Shown: one piece after another, positions 10,694-23,092 of the stretch
Numbering within the stretch: position 1 is the stretch's first letter
How the letters are laid out: every line of letters starts with the position of its first letter
Assembly (NCBI RefSeq): GCF_905171775.1
Contig: NC_053500.1
Span: 123,093,241-123,157,240, forward strand
Length of the DNA stretch: 64,000 nucleotides
DNA from: Rana temporaria
Lineage: Eukaryota; Chordata; Amphibia; Anura; Ranidae
Reading direction: 5' to 3'
Program-made: the position numbers and the translations under genes
The notes under the pieces: model-generated
What the model was told of the DNA's origin: nothing
What the model saw: the letters and a program-made list of their open reading frames with translations, nothing else
The model's database searches: none

Positions 10694-11036
10694 TTAAAGG
10701 GGTTTGTAAAGCCTCATGTTTTTCACCTTAATGCATCCTATGCATTAAGATGAAAAAACACCTTACACTCTCGGGCCTTCCAGCCCCCCTGTTTTACTTA
10801 CCTGAGCCACGAAACTCTGTGGGCACAATCCCACAATGGTTTCCCCCAGCTTGAGGCGGCTCTTCATTGGACATGGATAGCAGCGCAGCCATTGGCTCTT
10901 GCTGCTGTCAATCAAAGCAATGATGCAGCGCACCAGGGGGGGGCCAAGTGATACAGTCGGCGGCAAAACAAACTGCACAGTGGAGGTAAGTATGGTGTGT
11001 TTGTTATTTAAAAAAATACCTTTACAACCCCTTTAA
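10694..11036. mobile_element. TTAA-flanked MITE (AGGGGTTTGTAAAG family)
   Basis: TTAA at 10694-10697 and 11033-11036; termini AGGGGTTTGTAAAG and CTTTACAACCCCT are inverted repeats. Internal TTAATGCATCCTATGCATTAA is a short palindrome also present in the copy at 53471. The piggyBac-type TTAA target is clear. Confidence 0.85.
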
Positions 11037-11356
11037 GATTAAGATGCATTTTTTTTGCTGACTTTTTTGGAAGCTCAGTTGTTTACTGTCTCGTCGCCAC
11101 AAGTCTTTGAAATAACTGCATCCTCCAGCTAATTGCAGATAAAGAGATTTTTTGACACATTAGACATTGATATAATTATTTAAAGCTCAACTCAAGGGTT
11201 GGGTATCCCTCTCCACTGTTTGTGCCTCCCACCCATTGTAGCACCCCTGTACCCCATAAAAACACGTACTTTTTACCTCTTTAGTCTGGACTAGTGATGA
11301 CAGAGGTCCTCTTTGTCCTCTTCCTTATATTCTAAATGCTTGGTGTCACTCTATAG

Positions 11357-11861
11357 CAGAGGTTTCCAAACTTTCTAAACAATGTGCCAGTTTACTGTCT
11401 TTCAGACTTTAGAAGGGCCAGATTGTGGCCAGTCAGGTTAGAAAATGTCTAGAAAAACAACATCTCTAGTCTGGTGGTCAGTGGGAGTAAACAAATTACA
11501 TAGCGCCTGTGGTCAGTAGCAAGAGGAATACCCTGTTATTGGTTTTAGTGGGAGGAAATGTGCACCACAGTTGGTGTCGGCAGCAGGAATTATGCCCCTC
11601 TGTTGGTGTCAGTGAACGGAATAGTGCTCTGCTATTGGTTTCAGTGGGAGGAAATGTGCCCCAATGTTGGTGTCGGCAGCAGGAATTTTATCCCACTGTT
11701 GGTGTCAGTGAACAGAATAGTGCTCTGCTATTGGATTCATTGGGAGGACATGTGCCCCAATGTTGGTGTCGGCGGCAGGATTTTTTCCACACTCAGTGGG
11801 AGGAATATTGCCCCAAGAGTCAGATAAAGGATAGTAAAAGGCCACAGTTTAGAGACCACTG
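11357..11861. mobile_element. hAT-type non-autonomous element with internal minisatellite
   Basis: Exact 8-bp target duplication CTCTATAG at 11349-11356 and 11862-11869. Termini CAGAGGTTTCCAAAC and GTTTAGAGACCACTG. The interior is a degenerate repeat, GTGTC[A/G]GTGGGAGGAA..GTGCCCC, about every 45 bp, which leaves the frame open across much of it; this is not a gene. Relatives: 26041-26369 and about 36483-36852. Confidence 0.88.
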
Positions 11862-11969
11862 CTCTATAGCATTCTCCAGGAAATCCAGGGTGGGGCCATG
11901 ATGCCCTGGGCTTACAGGAAGAGGTGGAATGATGCTCCGCATTACTGGACCTGGTAGGGTAGCGTTGAC

Positions 11970-12860
11970 AATAGGGTGACTATAAAAAATAAAAATATTA
12001 TTTATATAAGGGGTACTAGGGGATCCCTTTTTTGTTTATTGCCCAAGCAGAAATTTGGCTTTAAGCTGCTTTAGCATATAAAAAAAATATTATAAAAACT
12101 ATTGTTCCTCTCTAAGACTGGAAATTACATTTATTAAAATTCTGGCTGTCACTACATTATATTCTGACTTTAGGTGGGTCCAGAGTTAATGGAAAAATTA
12201 CAATGGGCTCAGATACAGCGGTAACATAGCGATCACGAAGAATTCTCAGCTTTGAATATTCTGATGACATATTTGTAAAGTAGGAGCTGACAAAAGCCCC
12301 CCTCCAAGACCCCGCTGTTTGATAATAATGTCTGTTTTCCCCTCGGCTGCTTTGAAGTGGGATGGAAATGAGCTGTTACTGCTCACGGCGCCTCTGCTTG
12401 GAGATTAACTGCTATTAGGATGCTGGATCCTTTAAAGGCAAATAGACCTCTGATCAAAGCGGTGTTCCCAATTAACCGCTCATTACCTGCCTATCCTGAT
12501 ATAAAAGATCCTTCGCAATAAACACAAAGCGTGCTCAGCGAGGCCTTGTCGTCTTTGCTATTCATAGGCACCTGTTAAACTGCTTAGCGGTGATGCAGAC
12601 CGATGGCTCACAGAATATTTTAAAAACCCTGAAAAAGGAAGAGTGGAGATGTCCTTGCTGACCTCTCCTTCTGAAGATGCTGGTTCGCTGGTTGTCATGC
12701 TGATTCAGTGGCTTCAGCACTTTTTAAGAAATGTACCTGGAAAAAAATATGCAAATCGGGCTTTTCAGCTTTACTTTGACAAAACGGATCTTCGGATCCA
12801 CTGAAGCGGGGGAGGGGGAAGCCAGCATGTGTGGGACCAGATGGAAGGTATTGAGAAGAT
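11970..12860. other. Intronic, largely single-copy-looking sequence
   Basis: No repeat terminus recognised. From about 12170 to 12560 base composition is balanced and free of the local repeat families, unlike nearly everything around it; see the conserved-element suggestion in the findings. No exon-like frame with splice sites was found. Confidence 0.4.
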
Positions 12861-12899
12861 GAATTGATAAAGGGCCACGCCCCAAAACGCGTTGCCTAG
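12860..12899 (+). repeat. Degenerate hammerhead-like 3' motif
   Basis: TTGATAA, then a GGGC/GCCC hairpin, then CAAAACGCGTTG. It has the layout of the hammerhead-linked motif but a mutated core and no convincing stem I. Adjacent to the palindrome at 12899-13170. Confidence 0.35.
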
Positions 12900-13170
12900 A
12901 CAATAGCCAAGCTTTCTCTTTGCTCTCCTCAGCTTGCTATCCATCACTCTGTGTTCCAAGCCTCGTTTTAAAATTGGGCTCCCTGAGGCCTCGTACACAC
13001 GACCGGTTTCCTCGGCAGAATCCATCAAGAAACTTGGTGGAAGATTTTTTTTGCCAAGGAAACTGGTCGTGTGTACGAGGCCTCAGGGAGCCCAATTTTA
13101 AAACGAGGCTTGGAACACAGAGTGATGGATAGCAAGCTGAGGAGAGCAAAGAGAAAGCTTGGCTATTGTC
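12899..13170. repeat. 272-bp palindrome with a MITE at its centre
   Basis: About 103 bp at each end (12899-13001 and 13068-13170) are exact reverse complements. The middle, 12985-13083, is a short CGTACACACGACC-family MITE with its own inverted termini. The outer 86 bp on each side are not part of the MITE, so flanking DNA has been duplicated in inverse orientation around the element. Confidence 0.88.
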
Positions 13171-13260
13171 TTCCTCGGCCGTTTTCCTCGGCAAAAAAGC
13201 TCTCCCACCAAGTTTCTTGATGGATTCTATTGAGGAAAACGGTTGTGTGTACGAGGCCTA
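13171..13260. mobile_element. Half copy of a CGTACACACGA-family MITE
   Basis: CCGTTTTCCTCGGCAAAAAA through GTTGTGTGTACGAGGCCTA matches the right half of the 10063-10672 copy (compare 10590-10672). The left terminus is missing; it abuts the palindrome. Confidence 0.7.
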
Positions 13261-13298
13261 AGAACCCAAAAAATTACATGTATAGGAATGGAACAACA

Positions 13299-13702
13299 TT
13301 AAAGTGTATGTCGACCAAAACCATTTTTTTTTGTAATAAATATGGATAAAGTAGGGGGATGATATTAAGACCCGTCCATTTATTTCTTGCTGTGTCCTGT
13401 TGATGCGATTTCCCTCACTTCCTGTCTCAGCGACACAACAGGAAGTGAGAGGAAATTGTCAGACGACTTCCCCTCCTTCAGGAATAGTCCTCAGCGGAAG
13501 ATTTCCCATTCCCCCTCGTTCTTGAGATGACTCTAAAATGATGGACTTCCCCATTCTATCTTAGTAACAATGGTCAACAGGACAAAGAGAGAGGATGGAT
13601 CTCACAAGTAGAAAAACAGACAGCAATAAAAAACTTCACTGGGGTTCTAACTCTTCTCTACTCTATCAAAACTAAAAAAGTTTTTGGTTTAGGTACAATA
13701 AA
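13299..13702. mobile_element. TTAA-type MITE immediately upstream of ptprt exon
   Basis: TTAA at 13299-13302 followed by AGTGTATGTCGACCAAAACC; the right part ends with TTTGGTTTAGGTACA near 13695, a diverged inverse. It finishes about 30 bp before the splice acceptor of the first coding exon in the window. Confidence 0.55.
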
Positions 13703-13733
13703 CTAAATAAAGCTTTTGTTTTATTTCTTGCAG

Positions 13734-13821
13734 GCGCTGCCTGAAGGCCAGACCGCATCCTGGGATACAGCAAAGGAGGACGAGAACCGCAACAAGAACA
13801 GATATGGGAACATTATCTCCT
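13734..13821 (+). CDS. ptprt: ptprt exon: start of D1, phosphotyrosine recognition loop
   Basis: Acceptor TTTATTTCTTGCAG ends at 13733; donor GTGAGT at 13822. Phase 0 in, 1 out. Encodes ALPEGQTASWDTAKEDENRN followed by KNRYGNIIS; KNRY is PTP motif 1, which lines the deep phosphotyrosine pocket. The preceding exon (expected to end in the FKEEYE-like juxtamembrane segment) is not found in the 13.7 kb to the left, so the upstream intron is longer than that. Confidence 0.95.
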
Positions 13822-16800
13822 GTGAGTGTGACGCTAGCAGGCAGGATGGTGATTGTCTTTAACTTATCAGACCTTCTCATTATCAACACCCCAGCTCACC
13901 TGTGCATGCGTTAAGTTGAAATATTTACATAGTGTGTCACCTTTCATGGCAAAAAGTAATAAAGTCCAACTGAACGTTTGGTTTATAAGCCTGGGATCAC
14001 ATATACTGTATGTGGTGTGATTTTCATGTCAGTTTTCAGTGCGATTGTCAGTGTAATTCAGATGCGATTCTGAGGAATGCGATTGTGAATACCCTTTCGT
14101 TCAATGCCAATTTAGTAATGCTGCAATTTTCAATCTGCATTCATATGCTTTTCTCTACAAAACTGCCTTCTATTCACTTCTATGCAAAACAGTCCATGAA
14201 TCACATCCTATGTGAACATTTATTTCAGAATGCCACTTTATTCTATGCTGTGCGAGTTTGGAACGTATCGCTCCAAACTGTAAACGAAACCCGTTTTTTA
14301 ACCAAAATTGCGCTGCATGCATGTGAACGTCCTTCAAAGGAAACAATGTTCCGGATTCACAAAGCACTTGCGCCAAAATATCTCGAGATACGCCACGTAA
14401 GTGCAAATATGCGCCGTCGTATCTGTGCGCCGTGCCCACAAAACTAAGATACGCCTAAAAACAGGCTTCATTCCACCGACGTAACTTGCCTACGCCGGCG
14501 TAGAGTGGGCGCATACTTACGCTGGACGCATGTGGCGATCCCATTGATTTTCTATTCCAATATGCAAATGAGGGAGATACGCCGATTCACGATCGTACTT
14601 GTGCCCGACGCAGGCTACGACTGGTGCGCGTAAGTCGTATGTACGGCGTAAAGTTATGCCCCATAAAGGAGGTGTAACTCAGCAGCATCCATGCAAAGGG
14701 ATGCATCAGGGAACACAAGCCCCCGTATTTTACGTAGTTTACGTTGGACGTGAATATGACTAGGTGTAGGTTAAGTTCACGCCGTAGGCAGTGATCCGGC
14801 GTATCTTAGGCAGTTGTTCCGACGTCATTGTGAGCATGTGCACTGGGATGCGTCCACGGGACGGCGCATGCGCCGTTCATTATACGTATCTGTCTGGCGC
14901 TAGCCCCATCATTTGCATGGGGTCACGCCTCATTTGCATGGCTCACGCCCACTTCCACCTACGCCGGCTTACGCCTAGGAAACCCAGCGCAGTTTTGGGA
15001 GGAAGTGCTTTGTGAATTCCATGCTTGCCTCTCAGCGCTGCGTCTGCGTAGCGTAAAGGAGATACGCTACAGCGGCATAAATGTGCGCCAGTGTCTGTGA
15101 ATCCGGGCCAATGTATTTTCAGATGACATGTGAATCTAGGCCTTTCTGCGCATCTGATCCGCATCAGTGTGAACTGGGACTATATCACCAAAATATGCTC
15201 AAAAAGCGCTCAACGTCTTACAGCTTGTTTTCCTTAGAAAGCAGCCACAGCATGAGTAGAATAGCCCCTGATATTTGTGGCAGTTGTAAAAAAGTCACAG
15301 ATTTTTACAAACTGGCAGTAAATATACTGGCAGTTGGCAACCCTGATGCCGACTACAGATCTGCAATCAGCAAACTTCCATGAAGCTTCTTTAATTGGAG
15401 CAGGGTTTGAAAGGGTGACATAATCACTCCTGATGAGTGCATATGACAGGTCCTTTGTCTCTATTAACCCCCACTGCATCAGAAGATTATGGAAGTGGGG
15501 GGAGGGGGGAAATCAGAGGACGGAAGATGTCGACTAATTACACAGCACACAGGACACATTTTATTGAGTGTAGGTAATGTATAAATAAACAATTTTTTGA
15601 CTAAACCTAGGGTTTAAGGATGAATTACTCCACAGTGTCTGCACCTACAAAGGTCATTGAAAGCTTGATTCAAATCAAAACTCCAAGTTTAGCACCCCCT
15701 CCCCTTGGAGCATCTTTTTGGCGTTTTTTTTTTTTTTTATAAATATATTTTTTGGGCCGTCTTCTCCTAGTCACATAACATTCCCCCATCCTCTTTTTCT
15801 GTCGGTGGTGGGCCAGTCCTCTATGAGAAGAAAATGTTTGCAGAGAACTGCTCTCTGCAGGAGTCTCCTGTGTGCTCATGGCAGTTTGATGATGTGCCCC
15901 CAGGAGGTCCTTTACCCCCTTTTCTCACAGTAAGTGAGTTGAATGATGCTGGCCATCAGTAAACCTAGAGGTGGCCCCCAAAAGATGCCGAGGTCGATAG
16001 CACTATAGAATAAAGAGGGTAGGTACTGCTTGAAGACTTTCATACCAAGAAAGGAATTTTTAAAAATTCTTGAAGTTGGGCCCTAATCCTTATTTTCTAG
16101 GAACTGCAGTCTGCTTACATAATTTGTAATAAAAACATCTTTGCCATTCTGAAGCTTCCCTCCAACCACTTTGCATATTATTTTATACGTACTGTGATTC
16201 TGTACTTGCCAAATATGCTGCAGAAATCTCACTCCACTGAGTCTGGCTGCAGCCATTTTAACTGTGGGCAGCTGAAGCTGCTGCCTGTTCACTTCCTGGA
16301 TTTACACAGACACACAGAGGCACGCCTCCAGCTCTCCTTGCCCCTCTTATGACCCCCCCCCTCCCGGAAAACTCTCAGGAGAGAGTGAGAGAGAGAGCTG
16401 TGCATGATGTCATAACATAAGCCTAGGCTAATGACCAGACAAGAAACAAACAAAGGAAGTGGGCTGTATAAGGTATTTACTGGCAGAAAAAAAAAAATAA
16501 AATTCTACCCAAAGTTAAAACAACAAGGGCTGAAGATTTAATAAATGGAAAGATGAACAAAAATGGCCAAAAAAGAATATGTAAATGTTTAAATATCCAT
16601 AATATGGCTACGGAGGGGGGGTGGGGGGGGTGTTATAAACAAAACACAGGTTTGATTTAAAAAATGAATGTCATAAAATATTTTATAACCCACTTCTTTT
16701 CTGAGACAATACTTTTTTATTCTTTTACACACCAAACCTTTTATTGCTATGTGTGCTGGCTTTAATCGGTTATACTATCTTTTATATATACTTTTAATGT

Positions 16801-19800
16801 TCTACATAATTCAATAGCAGTGACCTCTATTACGTATGCCTCTCCACTTGTTTTCCACCTAAGTATCTGGAATTTGAAAAGTTTATTTCATTTATAATGC
16901 CTGTGACTTTGTTTCTGACTTTGTTAGTAACTTTGCCAATGGTGACATGTGTCATTGTCAGTGAACCGCAAATGACAGCGAGCGTCGCTGATTCCTGGCT
17001 GTCAATTTGCAGTTGACCTTATTGTGATATCTCTGTGTCTTTTTCCCTCAGATGACCATTCCCGGGTGCGGCTACAGCTGATAGACGGTGACCCGCATTC
17101 GGATTATATAAATGCCAACTACGTGGATGTAAGTTGCACTCTCCTATGTTCCCCAGAAGCATGTGGGATTTCATTGTCCTTTGTTCTAAATATTGCTGAT
17201 CTTTTTTTATGCAGGGCTACCATCGTCCTCGACACTATATTGCCACACAAGGTAAAGATAGTTTTTAGTTATAAAGTTCAAATTTATATCGGCTCATGTT
17301 TTTTTTTTGCCACAGGTGTCAAGCAAAGCATTGTGAACAGAGCATGTTCACAGACCTCTAAAAACATGTCTTAATGCATTTTTAACGTGCCCCCAACCGC
17401 AAGTCTTATGCCGCGTACACACGATCATTTTTCGGCATGAAAAAAACATTGTTTTAAAAAAATGTAATTTAAAATGATCGTGTGTGGGCTTCACATCATT
17501 TTTCGGGTTCTGAAAAATGACAAAAAAATTTTTGAACATGCTGCATTTTTTAACAACGTTTTAAACTATGTCCTTTTTCGGGTTGTAAAAAATGATCATG
17601 TGTGGGCTAAAACGACGTAAAAAAACTGTGCATGCTCAGAAGCAAGTTATGAGACGGGAGCGCTCGTTCTGGTAAAACTAGCTTTCATAATGGAGTAAGC
17701 ACATTCATCACGCTGTAACAGACAGAAAAGCGCGAATCTTCTTTTACTAACACGGAATCAGCTAAAGCAGCCCAAAGGCGAATGGAACTTCCCCTTTATA
17801 GTGCTGTCATACGTGTTGTACGTCACCGCGCTTTGCTAGAGCATTTTTTAAAAACAATGGTGCGTGGGCAACGTCGTTTTAATGATGAAGTTGGAAAAAC
17901 GTTGTTTTTTCTACATGCCGAAAAACATCGGTTTTTTTTCATGCCGAAAAATGATCGTGTGTACACGGCATAAGATATGTATTTTTGTGTGCACTGCTTT
18001 ATTTGGTCTTCCTTGGTTTCTTTTCCTATTTAGGTCCTATGCAGGAAACCGTAAAGGATTTTTGGAGGATGATATGGCAGGAGAACTCAGCCAGTGTGGT
18101 CATGGTGACAAATCTGGTTGAGGTTGGAAGGGTAAGAAACAAAAATTTATTAAAAAAACAAGTTTTTGACCACATCCAGTTTGCATAACATGTAAATGTA
18201 AACGGCTTTCAATGGAGTCGGTTCACACATGTACGGGGCCGCAGCGGTGCTGTTTGGAAATGGGTCCTATGCTATTTTGGGTCTGGGTTAGGTGCGAATT
18301 CAGGTAAATATGTGCACCTGAATTGCATTTTAACCAGTAAACGGAAATGCTCCAGACTTTAAACCACAGCGGGACATGTGTAAACCCAGCCTGAAGCAGC
18401 CAACTTTTAAAGCCCCGTACATACGATCGGACCTGTGTCTGACCAAAATCACATGGAATTCCGACGGAATTCCATCGGAGTAAAAGAGAACATGTTCTCT
18501 ATCTAAACTCCGATGGAATTCATCGGAATTTCCGATGGAATTACTCTGATGGGGCATACACACGGTCAGAAGTTCCGATGGAAAAATTCTGTCGGACTTT
18601 TTCCATTGGAAATTCCGATTGAGTGTATGGGGCTTAAGACTGACAAGGGGAAACACTTTAGAGTATGGGACAATAACATACTGTAACGGAATGGCCCGTG
18701 ATACCCAGAGACTTTTGAAGGATGCGGGGTACTCCTGTGCCAGCTTCACTAATGACTCTTGGGTCTAGGGTCATCCTATGTCCAATAGGGGCATAGGATG
18801 ACTGAGAAATGATATCTTAAATTACATGAGATGGGACAGTAATGATAATTCATAATGTATTGCAGGATATCTTGAAATATTACAGGTAGTTGTTTCTGAA
18901 CACAACAGGTCAATAGAGTGTCTCCTTCAATGTGGAACATAGACTGTTGAGGTGCTAATTAAGTCTGGCTTCTGAAGGACCTCTCATTGTGTGATGCCAA
19001 TGACACTGTATTGTGTGAAAGTTCTATTGATGATAGATATGTGTTGGCAGTCTGAAAGGTCAGATGTCTGACCTTTCAGGTGTAGTGGATTAGCATGTCA
19101 ATTATGTTTACTAAAGGAATGTGTATTATGTAGCAGGTGAGAATAACTTATCGCAGAGTCAGAACGTCTGGGTAATGATTAGTAATTAGCTCATCTGAAT
19201 GTCATTATCTAACGGAATGTGTATTGAAGTTCCTTGTGTCATGTTGTGGGTGGAGTTGAGTCATTGTCCAGATTTGGTTTCTAACTGTATATAACAAGCT
19301 GAGTTTACCATTAAAGTATTGATTAGTTTGGAACCAGAGAACAGAGCTTGTGTCTCGTTATTCTGGGGGGCGGGAATCCAATGGATCGTGTCTGCTGGAT
19401 TGTTGGAGTGTCGGAGAAGCTGTCGTGGTTTGGTGGAATGTAATATCGTAAACGGTGTTAACCCCTGACCGTTACACATACACTGGTATTTAGTAGAACT
19501 AGGCAACAAAACCTCAAGATGGCATTCCCAAATGAGGTACAAATCTAGACACTTTGGAGTTGGTTTACTAAAACCAGAGGGTACAAAATCTGGTGCAGTT
19601 TTGCATAGAAACCAATCAACAGGGTTTTTTTTTTTTTTTTTTGTCAAAGCTTAATTGAAAGCTGAAGTTAGAAGCTGATTGGCTAACATGCACAGCACCT
19701 GATTTTGCATTCTCCGTTTTTATTAGATCATCTCCAATTGGTCATAGTTCTAAAACTAGAGTGAAGAAAAATGTATTGCCTATAGCACCCAATCAGTTTC

Positions 19801-22800
19801 AAGATGTTATTTTTCCAGTGTAAGATAGAACATGATAGCTCACCAATGATTGGCTGCCCCAATAGTTTTATTTGCAATTGACGTTATAGCTGGATGTTCA
19901 CATGCTCTTTTGTAGGAATAATATCGCCATTTTTGGGGTTATTTTGTGACATTTAATTTTCATTAGGTGAAGTGTGTCAGATACTGGCCTGATGACACTG
20001 AAGTGTATGGTGACATCAAGGTGACCCTGATAGAAACAGAGCCATTAGCAGAATACATCATTCGGACATTCTCTGTGCAGAAGGTAGGTGCCTTTATACT
20101 ATGATGAGTTATGTTTTAAATGTTTGAAATAATTGGGCCTTGTTTATCATTGTAACTTCCTGAAAATCAGTATTGTCCTATAGCAGCCTATTAGATCCCC
20201 CCCCCCCCCCCATTCGACCATATTACATATTTTTCTTATTACACATAATACTAAGGCTCCATTCACATCTATGCGACAAAATGCCCGACGCCGGACGCTT
20301 CTGCCGCTAGAGGGGAGAATTCCCATTGCTGTCTATGGAGATGGTTCACATCTCATAGACGCCGAACGCCTGTCGCCTGAAAAAAAGTCCCGGTCCCTTT
20401 TTTTCAGGCGACATTGGTGTTCGCCAATTGACAGCAATGGGAATGCTTTGTCAAAAAAAAAAAAAGTTTCACACTCGCGGAAAAATACGCCGCGTACGCC
20501 GTACGCCGTTGTCGCATAGATGTGAATGGAGCCTTAAGGATGGAGTGGAAAGGTATTAGAGATTAGGATTTTATTGGCGTCTGTTCCCCCCATTAAGGAG
20601 ATTCATCCTCTCTATTTGTCCTGTTTATCATTTTCTATAAAAGTAAAAGAAAATCCCAAAAATGTGATTTGTCCACATAAAGGTAAAAGAAAGTAAATAT
20701 GTACAAGATATTAACTCTGCAGGGTGCCCAAACTTTTGCAGACGCCATTTTTTTGTTTTCTGTAATTTTGAAAGTGTAAATAATGGAAATTAGATCTAAC
20801 TTTTTTTGACATATTATAAGAATGTCTAATCTGTAATTTGATGCCTTTTGGAGATTTTTCCATCTTTCCTTGGCTTCGTTATGCACATTAATACAAATTT
20901 TTACCTGGGGTGCCCAAACTTTCGATCCCCACTGTATAGGAAGGATGTCTATAGGTATTACAGGGATAGGGTTGGCGGTTGCAACCACTTGATGGGGTTA
21001 AAATCTGTTTGTGGGGACCCATGCATTGGTATGGTGTCCTCTGGTTGGGTGTGGTCCAATAATAGTGACCAGGTTGTGGTAGACCTGTAAGGTCTGTGGC
21101 TGAGTGGTAATGTCCCCAAGGCGGTGTCTTGTGGCTGGGTGCATATATATTTGTTGTAATGTAAATTGTTATTTATGGTTATTTTGCTCGATAAAAGATA
21201 TAATGGCCATTTAACTCCATTTAATGCTAAGTGCTTTATTGGGGTGAAAGGGTAGTGGGTAATTTATTATTTAGGAGTTTAGGGGTGACCTATGATCTAC
21301 CCTAGTTATGTGTCTTCTCATCCCTTTTTCTCCCACCCCCTATTCCCCCCACCTCTCCCCCAAAAATTAAAAAAATCAGCCTGCCTTTGTGTGGGCCATA
21401 AATATATCCATCAAGTTGTTCAGTGACCCTATAATTTTAATATGGTGATCGAATCTAGTAAATTCAACTTATTTTTACATCTATTTTGCTCCAGTTAAAC
21501 CAATGTATCAAATCAAAAATGAAAACAATTAGGTAGGTTAGATGATAAATGTTGACCGTTACTGCAAACAATTGGTGAAAGGATCATTAGTCCCGGCTTC
21601 ATTTCGATCAATCAGCGTTATATGTGTCCATCGAAGCACAAAATGATCGCTTTCACCGCGACAGCTGACAGATTGTATTCAACTTTTGTCATTAAAAGTA
21701 ATTGGGTCACTGTAGCAAAACTCACCAGGTTTTGTATCGAATGATGTTTTTTGACTTGATTAAGTCCACTCAGACCGAACAGCAAGTTGGAGGAAACACT
21801 AAGACCGCAATAGACAGTTCTTACATTGGACACTTTCATAAATGTGCTTCATCTGGAAAGATGTCTACACCATTGATATATATGTTTTTTTTTTCTTTAT
21901 GCTTAGTGGGTAGTTTGATAAATGAGGTCAATTAAGTTCAGGAGATCACCTACTCTTTTTTTTTTTCCAGAAAGCGTCACATGATATACGGGAGATTCGC
22001 CAGTTCCATTTTACCAGTTGGCCGGACCATGGAGTTCCATGCTATGCCACAGGCCTGTTGGGCTTTGTCAGACAGGTGAAATTTCTCAACCCACCAGATG
22101 CTGGACCCATCACTGTGCACTGCAGGTATCTGCTATACTGGTTTTGTCATTAACCTCACTGTCCTATCGCTTGTCTCTAAAGAGACCCGGTCGCCAGAAC
22201 CTTCATTTTAACAGAAACCTTCTTATAAGTGTAGCACTATTTTTCTCTCTCTCTGCGGCTACTGAGGTATGATGGCCACCTGTATAGTATTTAGGAGTCT
22301 TTATAATCTGTGTGATCAGGACAGGGTCTCTAACAAGCACAGTGCCTCCACTCAATTGGGGCTTGTGAATAGCAAGTAAAATCCCAATTGAGAAATATAT
22401 CTTCACATAGACTGTCCACAAAAGTATTTCCAAACAAGAGCATTAACTCATTAACAGTCTCTATGTATGTCTCAGTGAGGTGCATCTGCAGCACTTACAC
22501 AGCCTGTGTTCTCTTAGCAGGAATTAATTGTTCTCTTTTCACCCACTTACCCACAAAACCCCTTGCCATCCTCTGCTCTTCTTGATGACCTCATCCTTGG
22601 TGAGAGAGAAAGCATAGCAACCACATTGAAAAAGGGCAAACAAACACTGAATAACAAGAGTATACACTTGGTAAATGGGCAAAGAAATGATCACATCACT
22701 ACATAAGATTAGTTTATTTACCTGTAAAAGCCCCCCTTGTAGAGACATCCAAAAGCACCAAGACTGCTACTGGGTGGCACCATCTAGGATGTGATGTCAG

Positions 22801-23045
22801 CAGCCCCAGTAAGCTCAGATCTGTCACCTATACTAATTACAAAATTATACTTACCTGCCCTGTGTAATGATTTTGCCTTGATTCTCCTCTTCTGGGGTCC
22901 CCCACCAGTGCTCCTGGCTACTCCTGCCTTCCCAGTAGCCCACTTGCAAGTTGCCACTGGTGCAGCTCAGCCCAACCCCCCAATCACTGGATTTGATTGA
23001 CATCAGTGGTAGCCAATGGCTCCTGTTGCTCTCACTGAGTCCAGT

Positions 23046-23092
<47 letters not shown>

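Larger units (their letters stand above)
9850..11960 (+). repeat. Local duplication, copy 3 (blocks A, B, C, D), interrupted three times
   Basis: Block A at 9855-10062, a short continuation at 10673-10697, block B at 11037-11160, block C at 11170-11290 and block D at 11300-11356 plus 11862-11925. The breaks are three transposons (10063-10672, 10698-11032, 11357-11861), which splice out cleanly to restore the order seen in copies 1 and 2, so all three post-date the duplication. Confidence 0.7.

Noticed and set aside
11509..11901. 130-residue ORF
   Set aside because: Periodic peptide from the minisatellite inside a hAT element.
1..13733. Upstream ptprt juxtamembrane exon
   Set aside because: No segment encoding an FKEEYE-like end with a donor site was found; presumably it lies left of the window.
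17348..18188. ORFs with MIVCTRHK or FFSCRK peptides near ptprt exons
   Set aside because: They translate MITE termini and recur wherever that MITE family occurs; only the exon part is real coding sequence.
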